Positions 1 to 8,586 of a stretch of DNA of 64,000 nt are shown one piece after another. A program made the position numbers and the translations under genes. The notes beneath the pieces were generated by a model. It searched no databases. It was not told where the DNA came from and worked only from the letters and a program-made list of their open reading frames with translations. Numbering within the stretch: position 1 is the first letter of the stretch; each line of letters starts with the position of its first letter. This DNA is from Oceanivirga miroungae (GTDB lineage Bacteria; Fusobacteriota; Fusobacteriia; Fusobacteriales; Leptotrichiaceae), in NCBI RefSeq assembly GCF_902505095.1, contig NZ_CABWIB010000001.1, positions 1,254,688-1,318,687 on the forward strand, given 5' to 3'.

Positions 1-858
1 ATATATTAGCGGAAATAAAAAGCTTATTAAAAATATTATTAAAGTAATAATACTAACTAAAATTTCTTCTAATTTACTTATTTTTTTCACTTCATACTCT
101 ATCTTACTGTATTCTAGTACATACTTTCTATCTTGTTTTAATATTTTAAATATATATCGTATTAGGATTATGAGGAATAAAACAAGTATAGATGATATAA
201 AGTAAGCACCTGTTAAATCATATGATGTCTTATAAAGCTTATATATCCCTGTACTAAATACTTGTATTCCAAAGAAACTAACTAGACCATATGAGTTTAT
301 TGTTTCAATAAATACTAATAATATTGCTAGAATTAAAGATTTTTTTAATAATGGCAAAACTATTTTAAAAAAAGTTTCAAGTCTAGATTTTCCCAGTATA
401 TATGATGATAATATAATACTAGCTGGTATTTTTTTTAAATATGATCTAGCAAATATATACACATAAGGATAAAAAGAAATTCCTAGTAAAATTCCTACTA
501 CATATATATTTGTAATATCATACGATATATTAAAATGATAATATAGAAATGATGAAAAAAAGTCATAATATATATATCCTAATATGTAACTAGGTATACA
601 AAAAGCTAATATATTTATCTGTTTAAATAACTTACTTAACTTTAACTTGTACATAACTTCATAATATGCTAGAAAGGTCCCTATAATAAGGCTTACAATC
701 ATTGCTATTATTACTAATAATAAGGTATTTAATATATACTCTGACATATTATTTTTTAATATATACCAAGATATATCTTTTAAACTCTTAGTTGAGCTTA
801 TAAATATATATAGTAAAGGGCTTAAAAATAAGCCCTGTAATAATAAGTTTATTTCCAA
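1..858 (-). CDS. Iron(III) ABC transporter permease, FbpB-like (partial)
   Basis: Membrane permease that would carry iron delivered by the neighbouring binding protein. The reading frame is open from a TTG at 858 to the window edge, so the C-terminus is missing. A stop codon lies just before the TTG in this frame, and a GGGGA ribosome site sits 6 bases upstream of it; the first ATG is only about 35 codons in. The translation is very hydrophobic (segments starting LLYIFIS, TLLLVIIAMIVSLIIG, FYPYVYIFARSYLKKIP) and contains a binding-protein-dependent permease pattern around SSYILGKSRLETFFKIVLP. It overlaps the 3' end of the binding-protein gene by 10 bases, so the two are co-transcribed. The permease call is firm; iron specificity comes from the neighbour. 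Confidence 0.8.
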   Translation of the reverse strand, partial: MEINLLLQGLFLSPLLYIFISSTKSLKDISWYILKNNMSEYILNTLLLVIIAMIVSLIIGTFLAYYEVMYKLKLSKLFKQINILAFCIPSYILGYIYYDFFSSFLYYHFNISYDITNIYVVGILLGISFYPYVYIFARSYLKKIPASIILSSYILGKSRLETFFKIVLPLLKKSLILAILLVFIETINSYGLVSFFGIQVFSTGIYKLYKTSYDLTGAYFISSILVLFLIILIRYIFKILKQDRKYVLEYSKIEYEVKKISKLEEILVSIITLIIFLISFLFPLIY

Positions 859-1862
859 TTAGCATCCCCTGCTATTCTTGTTGCATTTTCAAGATTTTCT
901 CCTATTTTATCAAAAGGAATATCTGATGCTATAAAGTCTCCCCATGATCTTACTACTTCATTAGGCAATACATTTTTATTTGCTGGATACTCAAAGTTTT
1001 TATCAGCTAATATATGTTGAGCCTTTTCGCTAACTAAGAATTTAACAAATTTTAATGCGTTTTCTTTATTTTTAGAATTTTTAACAATCCCTGCTCCACT
1101 TATATTTATATGTGCTCCTCCATCTTTTTGATTAGGGAAGAATATCTTTAGTTTATGTGCTGCTTCTACTTTTATAGGGTCAGTATCAGTTAACATTTTA
1201 CCCATATAATAAGTATTCATTATAGCTATATCAGCTTTTTTTTGCATTACATAAGCTGCTTGTGCTCTATCGTTACCTTTTGGATCACGAGAAAAGTTTT
1301 TAACTAAGCCTTTTGCCCATTCTAAAGTATTATCATACCCATTCTTAGCTACTAAAAATGCTATTAAATTTTGATTATATGCACTTTGTGATGATCTTGT
1401 AACTATTCTTTTTTCCCATTTTGGATTTACTAAATCTTCATAAGTAGAAAGTTCGTCTTTACTTACTTTTTCTGGGTTATATACCATTACACGTGCTCTA
1501 TATGTTAGTGATACCCATTTATTATCGCTATCTCTTAAGTTACTTGGTATATTTTCTAATATAGCTTTATCAGTAATTCTATCTAGTATACCTGCTTTTT
1601 TTGCTTGATATAAATCTCCTATACCTACCGTTAGTAAAACGTCAGCATCTGTTTTTGTATCTTCTTTTTTTATTCTTTCAATAAGTGGCATAGCATTTTT
1701 ATTATTTACTTCTACTACTTCTATACCTGTTTCTTTTTTAAATTCATCAAATAAAACCTTGTCTACATCAGCATAGTGTCTTGATGAATAAACTGTTACT
1801 TTCTCACCTGCAAAAACTACAAGTGATGATAATAGTGATAATGTCATTAAAAATTTCTTCAT
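849..1862 (-). CDS. fbpA: Iron(III) ABC transporter substrate-binding protein, FbpA-like
   Basis: Extracytoplasmic iron-binding protein of an Fbp/Afu-type importer. The 337 residues start with a typical signal peptide (about 1-18, MKKFLMTLSLLSS) and the mature protein opens with the family pattern VTVYSSRHYADVD. A tyrosine pair at 218-219 (NTYYMG) is where FbpA-type proteins bind ferric iron, and ISGAGIVKNSKNKENA near the C-terminus is also typical. First gene of the operon, upstream of the permease. The upstream region (1863-2019) is shared with a divergent gene. I could not place a clear Fur box. Family is secure; the ferric substrate is inferred from the motif. Confidence 0.88.
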   Translation of the reverse strand: MKKFLMTLSLLSSLVVFAGEKVTVYSSRHYADVDKVLFDEFKKETGIEVVEVNNKNAMPLIERIKKEDTKTDADVLLTVGIGDLYQAKKAGILDRITDKAILENIPSNLRDSDNKWVSLTYRARVMVYNPEKVSKDELSTYEDLVNPKWEKRIVTRSSQSAYNQNLIAFLVAKNGYDNTLEWAKGLVKNFSRDPKGNDRAQAAYVMQKKADIAIMNTYYMGKMLTDTDPIKVEAAHKLKIFFPNQKDGGAHINISGAGIVKNSKNKENALKFVKFLVSEKAQHILADKNFEYPANKNVLPNEVVRSWGDFIASDIPFDKIGENLENATRIAGDANWK

Positions 1863-2019
1863 TTTTCTCTCCTCTAATTTATTTTGAATATAAAACTATT
1901 TTACAGTAAAAGTATTTGTTTTGCAACATAAATAAAAAAATAACAATACTTCTTGTAATAAAATACAAGTCAAAAATATATTTTTATGGTATAATAATTC
2001 TAAAAGGGGAGGTAATATT
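1863..2019. promoter_or_regulatory. Divergent intergenic region with a plus-strand promoter
   Basis: Lies between fbpA (minus) and the AAA-ATPase-like gene (plus). A perfect -10 box TATAAT is at 1990-1995 and a strong ribosome site GGGGAGG precedes the plus-strand ATG at 2020. A dyad, CTTGTA at 1952-1957 and TACAAG at 1964-1969, sits just upstream of the -10 and could be an operator. The string TTGCAACATAA at 1921 recurs downstream of the gene at 3731 and 6013. Confidence 0.5.
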
Positions 2020-3678
2020 ATGGGTATAAACTTTAAAACAAGTTTTAGTATAGAAAAAGTAAAAAAGAATACTTTCTACATAGACAAAACTATGATAATA
2101 GATAAGTTAATAGATGAAGATGGCGATAGTAAAACTGAAACTCTACTAGTGTGTAGACCAAGACGATTTGGGAAAACTCTAGCACTAGAAACAATTAAAT
2201 ATTTCTTTGACCCTAATACTAAAGACGCATCAATAGAATTTTTTAAAGATAAAAAAATAGCAAAAACAGAAAAATTTAAATACCTAGGTAGAAGACCTGT
2301 AATACATATGAGCTTTGCTAATGATGTATCTGGGAGTTTAGAAACTTTTTATACTAAAATTTATGATAAAATTTATAAACTTTTAAGAGTAGAAAAAATT
2401 AGCGCTAAAGATAATTTGTTAATTGAAGATTTAGATGAAATAATTAATAATCCTAAAGATATATCTACACTTGAAAATTCTTTATCAATTTTAATAGAAG
2501 CAGTTTATAAAAATACAGGAATAAAACCAATATTATTAATAGATGAATATGATAGTTATGTAATAGATATGCTAGATAATCCTGATTTAGATAAGGTACT
2601 AAACTTTTATAGAGCTTTTTTTGGAAAGGCATTAAAGAATAATCCTAACTTACATTTTGCTGTCTTAGTAGGCGTTACCGAACTAACTAAAAATTCTGTA
2701 TTCTCTGCACTTAATAATGTTAAGATATCTAATATATTAGATTCTGAAGAATTAGGATTTAAAGATTTATTTGGATTTACAGAAGAAGAATTAGATCCAT
2801 ATTTAGAAAAATTGGATTTAATGAGTGAAAAACAAAGATTAAAAGAATTTTATGATGGGTATAATATAGGGAATACAGAGCTATATAACCCAGCTTCAAT
2901 TACAAGTGCTTTAGAAATACTAAGTGTAAATAAGAAGGGGCATTTAACTAATTATTGGGTATCAACAGGATCAAATAAGATAATTGAACAAATTTTTAAA
3001 AACTACTATGTTAGTGATGAGTTAATTCTAGAATTAAATGAACTAATAGCAGGAAATAGTGTAGAAGTAGGTATAGATAAGGAATTTAATATTAAAAATC
3101 TAAAAAGTAAAGATGCCTTTTATACTTTCTTACTATATGCAGGTTATTTAACAGTTGATAAGATAATAAATAACGAGATTGTAAGAGTAAGAATACCAAA
3201 TTCAGAAGTTAAATCTGCCTTAGTAAGTGCTTCTAGAAAATTATTTGATAAACCAGAATACAAGGAATTAAAAGAGTTAAAAGAAGCAGTAGTAGACTTT
3301 GATTTAGAAAATATATCAACTACTTTATCTAGCTTATTAAAAAAGGTATATTCGTATGATATTAAAACAAATGAAAATGCGTATAGAACAGCAATAGCAT
3401 CAGCAATTACCTTAACTGGAGTATATGAAGTAAAATCAAATATTAATGCAGGACTAGGAAGATCTGATCTTGTATTGATACCAAGATATTATGATAAAGA
3501 TCCAAAGATAATAGAAATGAAAATAGCAAAAAATGCAGAAGAAAGAGATAAAAAACATAAAGAAGCACAAGAGCAAATAAAAGACAGAAAATACCAAGAT
3601 TACTTTGATAAAGAGGTAAGTCTATATAGTTTAGTTTGTTGTAACTATGATGTTAGTATTAAAAGTTTGGACGAGTAA
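2020..3678 (+). CDS. AAA-ATPase-like / PD-(D/E)XK nuclease family protein
   Basis: A 552-residue member of the large AAA-ATPase-like plus PDDEXK-nuclease family that is expanded in Fusobacteria and Bacteroidetes; the cellular role is unknown. The N-terminal nucleotide-binding motif is RPRRFGKTL at 46-54, with LLIDEYDSYV as the Walker B region. The C-terminal third has a nuclease-like pattern: Asp in GRSDLVLI (about 479-486) and E-x-K in IIEMKIA (about 497-502). It starts at an ATG behind a strong ribosome site and ends in a terminator hairpin overlapping the stop. Its last 204 bases are repeated at 5757-5960 because an IS element inserted here while duplicating its target; the left copy keeps the gene whole. 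Confidence 0.82.
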   Translation: MGINFKTSFSIEKVKKNTFYIDKTMIIDKLIDEDGDSKTETLLVCRPRRFGKTLALETIKYFFDPNTKDASIEFFKDKKIAKTEKFKYLGRRPVIHMSFANDVSGSLETFYTKIYDKIYKLLRVEKISAKDNLLIEDLDEIINNPKDISTLENSLSILIEAVYKNTGIKPILLIDEYDSYVIDMLDNPDLDKVLNFYRAFFGKALKNNPNLHFAVLVGVTELTKNSVFSALNNVKISNILDSEELGFKDLFGFTEEELDPYLEKLDLMSEKQRLKEFYDGYNIGNTELYNPASITSALEILSVNKKGHLTNYWVSTGSNKIIEQIFKNYYVSDELILELNELIAGNSVEVGIDKEFNIKNLKSKDAFYTFLLYAGYLTVDKIINNEIVRVRIPNSEVKSALVSASRKLFDKPEYKELKELKEAVVDFDLENISTTLSSLLKKVYSYDIKTNENAYRTAIASAITLTGVYEVKSNINAGLGRSDLVLIPRYYDKDPKIIEMKIAKNAEERDKKHKEAQEQIKDRKYQDYFDKEVSLYSLVCCNYDVSIKSLDE

Positions 3679-3694
3679 TTCGTCCCCTTTTTAT
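3669..3694 (+). terminator. Terminator of the AAA-ATPase-like gene
   Basis: Stem GGACGA/TCGTCC with loop GTAAT overlaps the stop codon and is followed by CCTTTTTAT. An identical copy is at 5951-5976 in the duplicated segment. Confidence 0.65.
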
Positions 3695-3730
3695 ATATCC
3701 TGCTTTTTTTCTATACCCTTTATTTTTTCT

Positions 3731-3760
3731 TGCAACATAATTTTTATGTGGTATACAATA
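3731..3760 (+). promoter_or_regulatory. Orphan promoter-like sequence with dyad
   Basis: TTGCAA, about 16 bases, then TATACAAT, with the dyad CATAA-TTT-TTATG inside the spacer. It would have driven a gene that followed the nuclease-like gene, but it now points into the IS1634-type element. The duplicate at 6013-6042 points into the IS21-type element. Confidence 0.35.
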
Positions 3761-3813
3761 GTAAGAACAATTATTGTAAACTTGAGTTTAGCAGTTTAAA
3801 TTAAAATAAATAA

Positions 3814-3855
3814 AGCCTAGCCCTTTAAAAATAAGGGGTCTAGGCATTTTTTCTT
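3814..3855. terminator. Bidirectional terminator inside the IS left end
   Basis: GCCTAG-CCC and GGG-TCTAGGC arms separated by an AT-rich loop, with T-runs on both sides. It would stop the transposase transcript and block outside transcription from entering the element. Confidence 0.6.
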
Positions 3856-3887
3856 TTGTGTAAAAGTCTGGACAATATCAAAATATT

Positions 3888-5615
3888 TTAAATTTTTTTA
3901 ATATTTCCTATTAAGCTTCTTAAATCATTTCCATCGTATAATGTGTTATTTATTTTTAAGTTTAATGCTAATTGTATTTCAGCTATGACATTAGTTATTT
4001 TACTTATTTGGTAATAATTATTATTTCTTAGTTTATGTAGTTTAAAGTCTAATAAATTTTCTTGTATTTTTTCTATTGAGTATTTTCTTTTCAATAATAA
4101 TTGTATTATTCTTAAAAATGACAATGCTAGAAAGCCAATTAAAAAATGTCCTTCTATTCTACAATCTTTTTTTAAATAAATATTATCAATATCTAAGTCT
4201 GTTTTTAAATGTCTGAATGATTCTTCTATTAAATACTGTTGTCTGTAGTTTTCTATTATTTCATCATCTTTTGTATTTAATTTATTTGTGATTAATAATG
4301 AATAACCTGAAGTAGTTTCGTACTTATCTAGTTTTTTCTCATCTAATTTTGCTTTTGCTTCTTTAGTGTCAGTTTTAACAAGTCCTGATGCAATGTTTTT
4401 GAATAAGTCTTTAAGTTTTTTTGGCTCTTTTATATACTTTTCAGCATTTTCTAATTCTTCCATTCTAATATGTTTTGAACGTTCATCATATTTCTTTGAG
4501 TACATAAATATATATTTTTGAGTTATAGATACTTTTGTGTTTTCTCCTTTAGTGTTTTTAACTGTTAAAGTTATATCTAATGGAATACTGAAGTAGCATC
4601 CTTTTAGATTTTCATTTGCTTTCATTATTTTTTCAATTTCAGGTTTAACAATTTTTTCAAATGTAGAATAAACATCTTTATTTACACGAAGAAGACTTTC
4701 TTTAAAGATGTAATTATTTTTGCTAAGTAATATCTTAACAATATTATCATTTGATACAAGTCCAGCATCAGCTACAATAGTAGTCTTTTTAATATTGAAT
4801 TTTTTCTTTTGATCATCTAAAAACTCAACTAAAGTAGAAACATCATTTCTATTTCCACTAAAAAGCTTGTAATTAATAGGTAGACCCTTAGAATCAGTTA
4901 AAAGAGCCATTTGTATTGTAGGAAGACCATTCTTAACTTTACTATATCCTGGATTTATCAGTACAGTAGTATCATCTGTATATACAAAGTAATTAGTTAA
5001 ATCATAATGAGTGCATGATAAATCATAGGGTATTAGTTTTTTTATATTTTTGTTTAAGTTTACAATTAATTCATCTTTATTTTTATTTAATAATTCTAAC
5101 CCTCTATAAATATCATCTTTAGTTAAACTAAAAACGTCAGCAAGTTTATCTTGATGATTAAAATCAGATAATTTTGAAGAAGGATAAAGTATTCTACAAA
5201 TTATTGATAGTTGAAGTAGTTTAGTAAGATTAATTTTACTTCTTTGACCTGCAGATATTTTTTTTGATAACTTATCAAATCCAAGTTGGTGATAAATACT
5301 TTGAATAATTAAACTACCTATATTTTTTTCTAACTTTTCATCAACTAAAGATAATGAGGATAAATCAGTAAGATTTATTTCTTCGTCAATAAAATCTAAA
5401 GATAAGACATTTTTCTTTTTATTAGTGAGTTTTTGAGTTCTATCCTTTTCAAATTCTTCTTTGTAGTATGCTATAGGATCAGCGTGTATTTTTTTTAGTT
5501 CTTCAAGTGTACCTAAAAGTTCTCTAACTTTTTTATATTTATTTTTCCCAACTCTAACATTTTCAGTTTTATATAGATAAGTAGCATAAGGTAATTTCCT
5601 AATATCAAGATACAT
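3888..5615 (-). CDS. IS1634 family DDE transposase
   Basis: About 575 residues, a normal length for IS1634-family transposases. I chose the ATG at 5615 (MYLDIRKLPYATYL) because AGAGGTG lies 6 bases upstream; a GTG three codons earlier overlaps that ribosome site. DDE residues are visible: Asp in HYDLTNYFVY, Asp in IVADAGLVSND, and Glu in the signature YRQQYLIEESFRHLKTDL (Y-R-E-K type). The N-terminal block with VGKNKYKKVRELLGTLEEL is also typical of the family. No frameshift or stop, so it should be active. Confidence 0.9.
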   Translation of the reverse strand: MYLDIRKLPYATYLYKTENVRVGKNKYKKVRELLGTLEELKKIHADPIAYYKEEFEKDRTQKLTNKKKNVLSLDFIDEEINLTDLSSLSLVDEKLEKNIGSLIIQSIYHQLGFDKLSKKISAGQRSKINLTKLLQLSIICRILYPSSKLSDFNHQDKLADVFSLTKDDIYRGLELLNKNKDELIVNLNKNIKKLIPYDLSCTHYDLTNYFVYTDDTTVLINPGYSKVKNGLPTIQMALLTDSKGLPINYKLFSGNRNDVSTLVEFLDDQKKKFNIKKTTIVADAGLVSNDNIVKILLSKNNYIFKESLLRVNKDVYSTFEKIVKPEIEKIMKANENLKGCYFSIPLDITLTVKNTKGENTKVSITQKYIFMYSKKYDERSKHIRMEELENAEKYIKEPKKLKDLFKNIASGLVKTDTKEAKAKLDEKKLDKYETTSGYSLLITNKLNTKDDEIIENYRQQYLIEESFRHLKTDLDIDNIYLKKDCRIEGHFLIGFLALSFLRIIQLLLKRKYSIEKIQENLLDFKLHKLRNNNYYQISKITNVIAEIQLALNLKINNTLYDGNDLRSLIGNIKKI

Positions 5616-5756
5616 GTTCAACACCTCTTTTTTATTTACATTATATCATATTTATTAAATATTGTCTATACTCTTTTTGAAAAAACTTGACAAAAAAAAG
5701 CTAATATTTTCATAGCTTACATATCATTTTATGATTTTTAAACTGCTAAACTCCCG

Positions 5757-5960
5757 TTGATACCAAGATATTATGATAAAGATCCAAAGATAATAGAAAT
5801 GAAAATAGCAAAAAATGCAGAAGAAAGAGATAAAAAACATAAAGAAGCACAAGAGCAAATAAAAGACAGAAAATACCAAGATTACTTTGATAAAGAGGTA
5901 AGTCTATATAGTTTAGTTTGTTGTAACTATGATGTTAGTATTAAAAGTTTGGACGAGTAA
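5757..5960 (+). pseudogene. Duplicated 3' end of the AAA-ATPase-like gene
   Basis: 67 codons identical to the C-terminus of the gene at 2020-3678, including the E-x-K part of the nuclease-like motif. It has no promoter or start of its own and begins exactly at the IS right end. It is a by-product of the IS1634-type target duplication, not a gene. Confidence 0.9.
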
Positions 5961-6062
5961 TTCGTCCCCTTTTTATATATCCTGCTTTTTTTCTATACCC
6001 TATATTTTTTCTTGCAACATAATTTTTATGTGGTATACAATAGTAAGAACAATTATTGTAAA
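5757..6062 (+). repeat. Right copy of 306-bp direct repeat
   Basis: Second copy of the segment at 3475-3780 (one substitution, at 6002). Its right edge abuts the first base of the IS21-type element at 6063. Confidence 0.85.
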
Positions 6063-6111
6063 TGTCAATATAAAAATGAAATGTTTTTAACATTTTTGGC
6101 AATATAAAATG

Positions 6112-6855
6112 TTAATCTTTTACAACGTGATTTTTTAATCTATAAGAGTTTCCTGATATACTTACTACATGAGCATGATGTAGTATTCTATCCAATATTG
6201 CACTTGCTAACATTTCGTCTCTAAATATCTCATTCCATTTTGAAAAATGTATATTTGTTGTTATTATTGTGCTTTTTTCTTCATATCTCATATCTATTAA
6301 TTGGAAAAGCAATTTACTATCTTCTTTATCTATCGGTAAATATCCTACTTCATCTATTATTAATAGTTTATATCTACTATAATTTTTTAATTTCTTTTCC
6401 AAAACATTTTCTAACTTAGCTTTCTTTAAATTTTGTATTAAATCATTACATTTGATAAAATATGTTTTTATTCCTTTTTCTGCAGCACTAATACCTATTG
6501 ATACCGATAAATGAGTTTTACCAACACCACTGTTACCGTAAAAAACAATATTTTCTTTATTTTCAATAAATGCAAGTGATTCAAATTCTAAAAGTTTATT
6601 TTTATTTAAATCAGGCTGAAAGTTAAAATCAAAATCAGTTAATCTTTTTTTATGAGGGAAAGCTCCTATTTTAACCATTGTGTCTTTTCTTTTTAAATTA
6701 GAGAATTCTATTTGTAAATTTGTTAATTCAAGCATTGAATCAACTATAGATACTTTATTTTCAATTATTTTATCTTGCACAGTTTTAAAGTTTGTTATCA
6801 TACTATTTAATTTGAGTACTTCAAAATTATTCATAAGTTTTTGATAATTAGTCAT
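6112..6855 (-). CDS. istB: IS21-type helper ATPase IstB, copy 1
   Basis: DnaC-like AAA+ ATPase that assists IS21 transposition. Walker A is FYGNSGVGKTHLSVSIG and Walker B LLIIDEVGYLPIDKED; the C-terminus ends with the usual ILDRILHHAHVVSISGNSYRLK-type block. Length (about 247-253 residues) fits the family. The start is taken at MTNYQKLMNNF, just past the istA stop; ATGs up to 6873 are possible and would overlap istA, which is normal for the pair. The gene is intact but its partner istA is broken. Confidence 0.88.
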   Translation of the reverse strand: MTNYQKLMNNFEVLKLNSMITNFKTVQDKIIENKVSIVDSMLELTNLQIEFSNLKRKDTMVKIGAFPHKKRLTDFDFNFQPDLNKNKLLEFESLAFIENKENIVFYGNSGVGKTHLSVSIGISAAEKGIKTYFIKCNDLIQNLKKAKLENVLEKKLKNYSRYKLLIIDEVGYLPIDKEDSKLLFQLIDMRYEEKSTIITTNIHFSKWNEIFRDEMLASAILDRILHHAHVVSISGNSYRLKNHVVKD

Positions 6856-6860
6856 ATTTA

Positions 6861-8086
6861 TCATTCCTTCCATTTGTTGTTAAACGTATTGTCTTTTATT
6901 ATTTGTTGATTAAATATATTCAAGTTATTTTTTGCCATTTCCTTTAATTTAGAATCATTTAAAGGTAAATTTGTAGCTTTAGATAAGGCATTTTGATAAA
7001 ATTCTTGTGAATAATTAAAAATTTTATCAGAAATCAAATGACTTACAAATTTATTTGTGCTATACTTAATTATCAGGTAATTTCCGAATATGGAAACATT
7101 ACATTTTTTATTAATGTAATTGTTATCAACTGAGTAATTATTGTTTTCGTATTTAATCATACCTGACTTATCAATTATACGCTCAAAATTTTGAGGTAAA
7201 TATGATTTAAGAAGTTCTTCGTTTAAAGCAGGAAGGGCTTCTTTTTCTTTATTTAAATTTAAAGTTGGCACTTTTTGATAATTAGAATGAAATTTGTAAT
7301 TTTCTCTAGTTTCTATTTTTTCTATTTGTTTTACTAAAGAATCAAAATCTAAATCACCACTATATGCATAAAGATCATCAAGAACTTTCATTTGCGACTC
7401 AACCTTTCCTTTGGTTTGTGGTCTTCTAGCAACGCAAGGTTTAATTTCAAAGCCCATATCTTTAGCAAAAGCACTTAGTTTTGGATTAACTTTACCTTCA
7501 TTTTTAGAAGTTCTAGCTTCAATCATAATAGCTTTAGCATTATCAAATAGAATTTCTTTAGGTACACAACCTGCTTTTTCAAACATCATAGCAAGGGCTT
7601 GTATAACTGATTCAGTAGTTAAATCTGGCATTAGAACGTATAACCTAAATCTTGAGTAAGAGAATAAAAGACATGCAATATATACGCTCATCTCTTTACC
7701 ATCTATCATTTTAATTTTAACGGATTCTTTGAAATCAAATTGTGCTTGTTGTCCAGGTTCTGTTTCGAACCTAACAACAGCTCTTGAGGAGTATTTATTA
7801 TTACCGTGTTTAGATATTTTAAAAAGGTCTAAAACATCTTTATTATTATTAACCCAATATTTCATAGTACTTTCTTTAAATGAAGTTTCACATATATTAT
7901 TTACTACTTCAGTTAATATTCTAATAATTTTACAATTTCACTTTTATATTTATCTATCATAGATGGCTTGCTTCTAGTTTCTTTTAATGGTATATTTTTA
8001 ATTCTTTTATTTAAAGTATTATAGGATATTTTCAAGTCTCTACAAAGTTTAGCTTTATTTATTTTTACATTATTTATATTAATCAC
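6861..8086 (-). pseudogene. istA: IS21-type transposase istA, frameshifted, copy 1
   Basis: A first segment opens at a GTG at 8086 behind AGGTGAG and encodes an HTH-like N-terminus (KLCRDLKISYNTLNKRIK), stopping at 7913. The rest continues in another frame from about 7930 to 6861 with the rve-type integrase core: Asp in QQAQFDFKES, Asp in ILFDNAKA, Glu in TKGKVESQMK. A single-base loss near 7915-7930 explains the break. The longest intact piece starts at ATG 7865 and lacks the DNA-binding domain. The second IS21 copy at 9865-11975 has an intact istA for comparison. Confidence 0.82.
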
Positions 8087-8335
8087 CTCACCTAATTTTA
8101 TTATTATCTATTTTAATCTCAGTATATACAGTTTTATTAAATTTTCCTTTATACATATTACCTTAACTACTTATTAGTTTATTAAAGTAATATTATACAA
8201 TATATTTCATTTTTATATTAACAAAATGTTATTAAAACCTTTCACTTTTATATTAACAAAAACATCAAAGTATATCCAAGATAAAAATTAAGCCTTAAAA
8301 CTCAATTTATCCCTTAAACAAACAAAAACATTTAG

Positions 8336-8372
8336 AGCGATTAGAAAAGTAAAAATCTAATCGCTTTTTTTT
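8336..8372 (+). terminator. Strong terminator upstream of the TnpW gene
   Basis: Perfect 10-bp stem AGCGATTAGA/TCTAATCGCT, 10-base loop, then seven or more T. Part of the conjugative-element remnant. A related hairpin (stem containing GATTAGA/TCTAACC) is at 12007-12037. Confidence 0.75.
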
Positions 8373-8396
8373 ATTGCAGGGAAAGGAGCAATGTAG

Positions 8397-8576
8397 ATGA
8401 CAGATGAAAAAAGCAAAGCTGAAAATACATTCCATAAAAAGATTGGAAAAACAAATTATAAAGTTACAGTACATTTCAGCGAAACCAGTAATGAAACAAT
8501 CACAGATAAAATAAACAGGCTCATTCAGAAAGAATGTGAAGATATGAGTTATAAAAAAGATAAAGAAATTTCTTAA
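8397..8576 (+). CDS. Transposon-encoded small protein, TnpW-like
   Basis: 59 residues, beginning MTDEKSKAENTFHKKIG and containing TNYKVTVHFSETSNETI and KINRLIQKECE. This matches the TnpW-type small proteins found in Firmicutes conjugative and mobilisable elements; their function is not known. AAAGGAG lies upstream of the ATG. The codon use is richer in G and C than the surrounding chromosome, and the next gene fragment is also of conjugative-element origin. It is therefore a leftover of a transferred element. Family assignment is from memory of the pattern. Confidence 0.65.
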   Translation: MTDEKSKAENTFHKKIGKTNYKVTVHFSETSNETITDKINRLIQKECEDMSYKKDKEIS

Positions 8577-8586
8577 ATACCCTTGA

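Larger units (their letters stand above)
3475..3780 (+). repeat. Left copy of 306-bp direct repeat flanking the IS1634-type element
   Basis: Matches 5757-6062 base for base except T at 3720 versus A at 6002. It covers the end of the nuclease-like gene, its terminator and about 95 bases beyond. The repeat ends exactly at the IS ends on both sides, as expected for an unusually long target-site duplication. The IS1634 family is known for long, variable-length duplications. Confidence 0.85.
3781..5756 (-). mobile_element. IS1634-type insertion sequence (IS4-like DDE)
   Basis: A 1976-bp element with 20-bp imperfect terminal inverted repeats: the left end begins CTTGAGTTTAGCAGTTTAAA and the right end (reverse complement) CGGGAGTTTAGCAGTTTAAA, 18 of 20 matching. 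One transposase gene on the minus strand, intact. It is bounded by 306-bp direct repeats. The flanking repeats differ by one base, so insertion is recent. Confidence 0.85.
6063..8258 (-). mobile_element. IS21-type insertion sequence, copy 1 (inactive)
   Basis: About 2.2 kb. The ends carry related inverted repeats: left TGTCAATATAAAAATGAAA and right (reverse complement) TGTTAATATAAAAGTGAAA, with additional internal copies near both ends (about 6096-6110 and 8206-8224), as is usual for IS21. It contains istB and a frameshifted istA on the minus strand. I see no clear target duplication. Confidence 0.8.

Noticed and set aside
5757-5960. Independent 67-residue gene
   Set aside because: It is an exact copy of the end of the gene at 2020-3678, starts at an IS edge and has no start signal of its own.
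7905-7935. Programmed frameshift in istA
   Set aside because: No classical slippery heptamer with a downstream structure is visible, and the intact istA of copy 2 needs no shift. A simple mutation is more likely.
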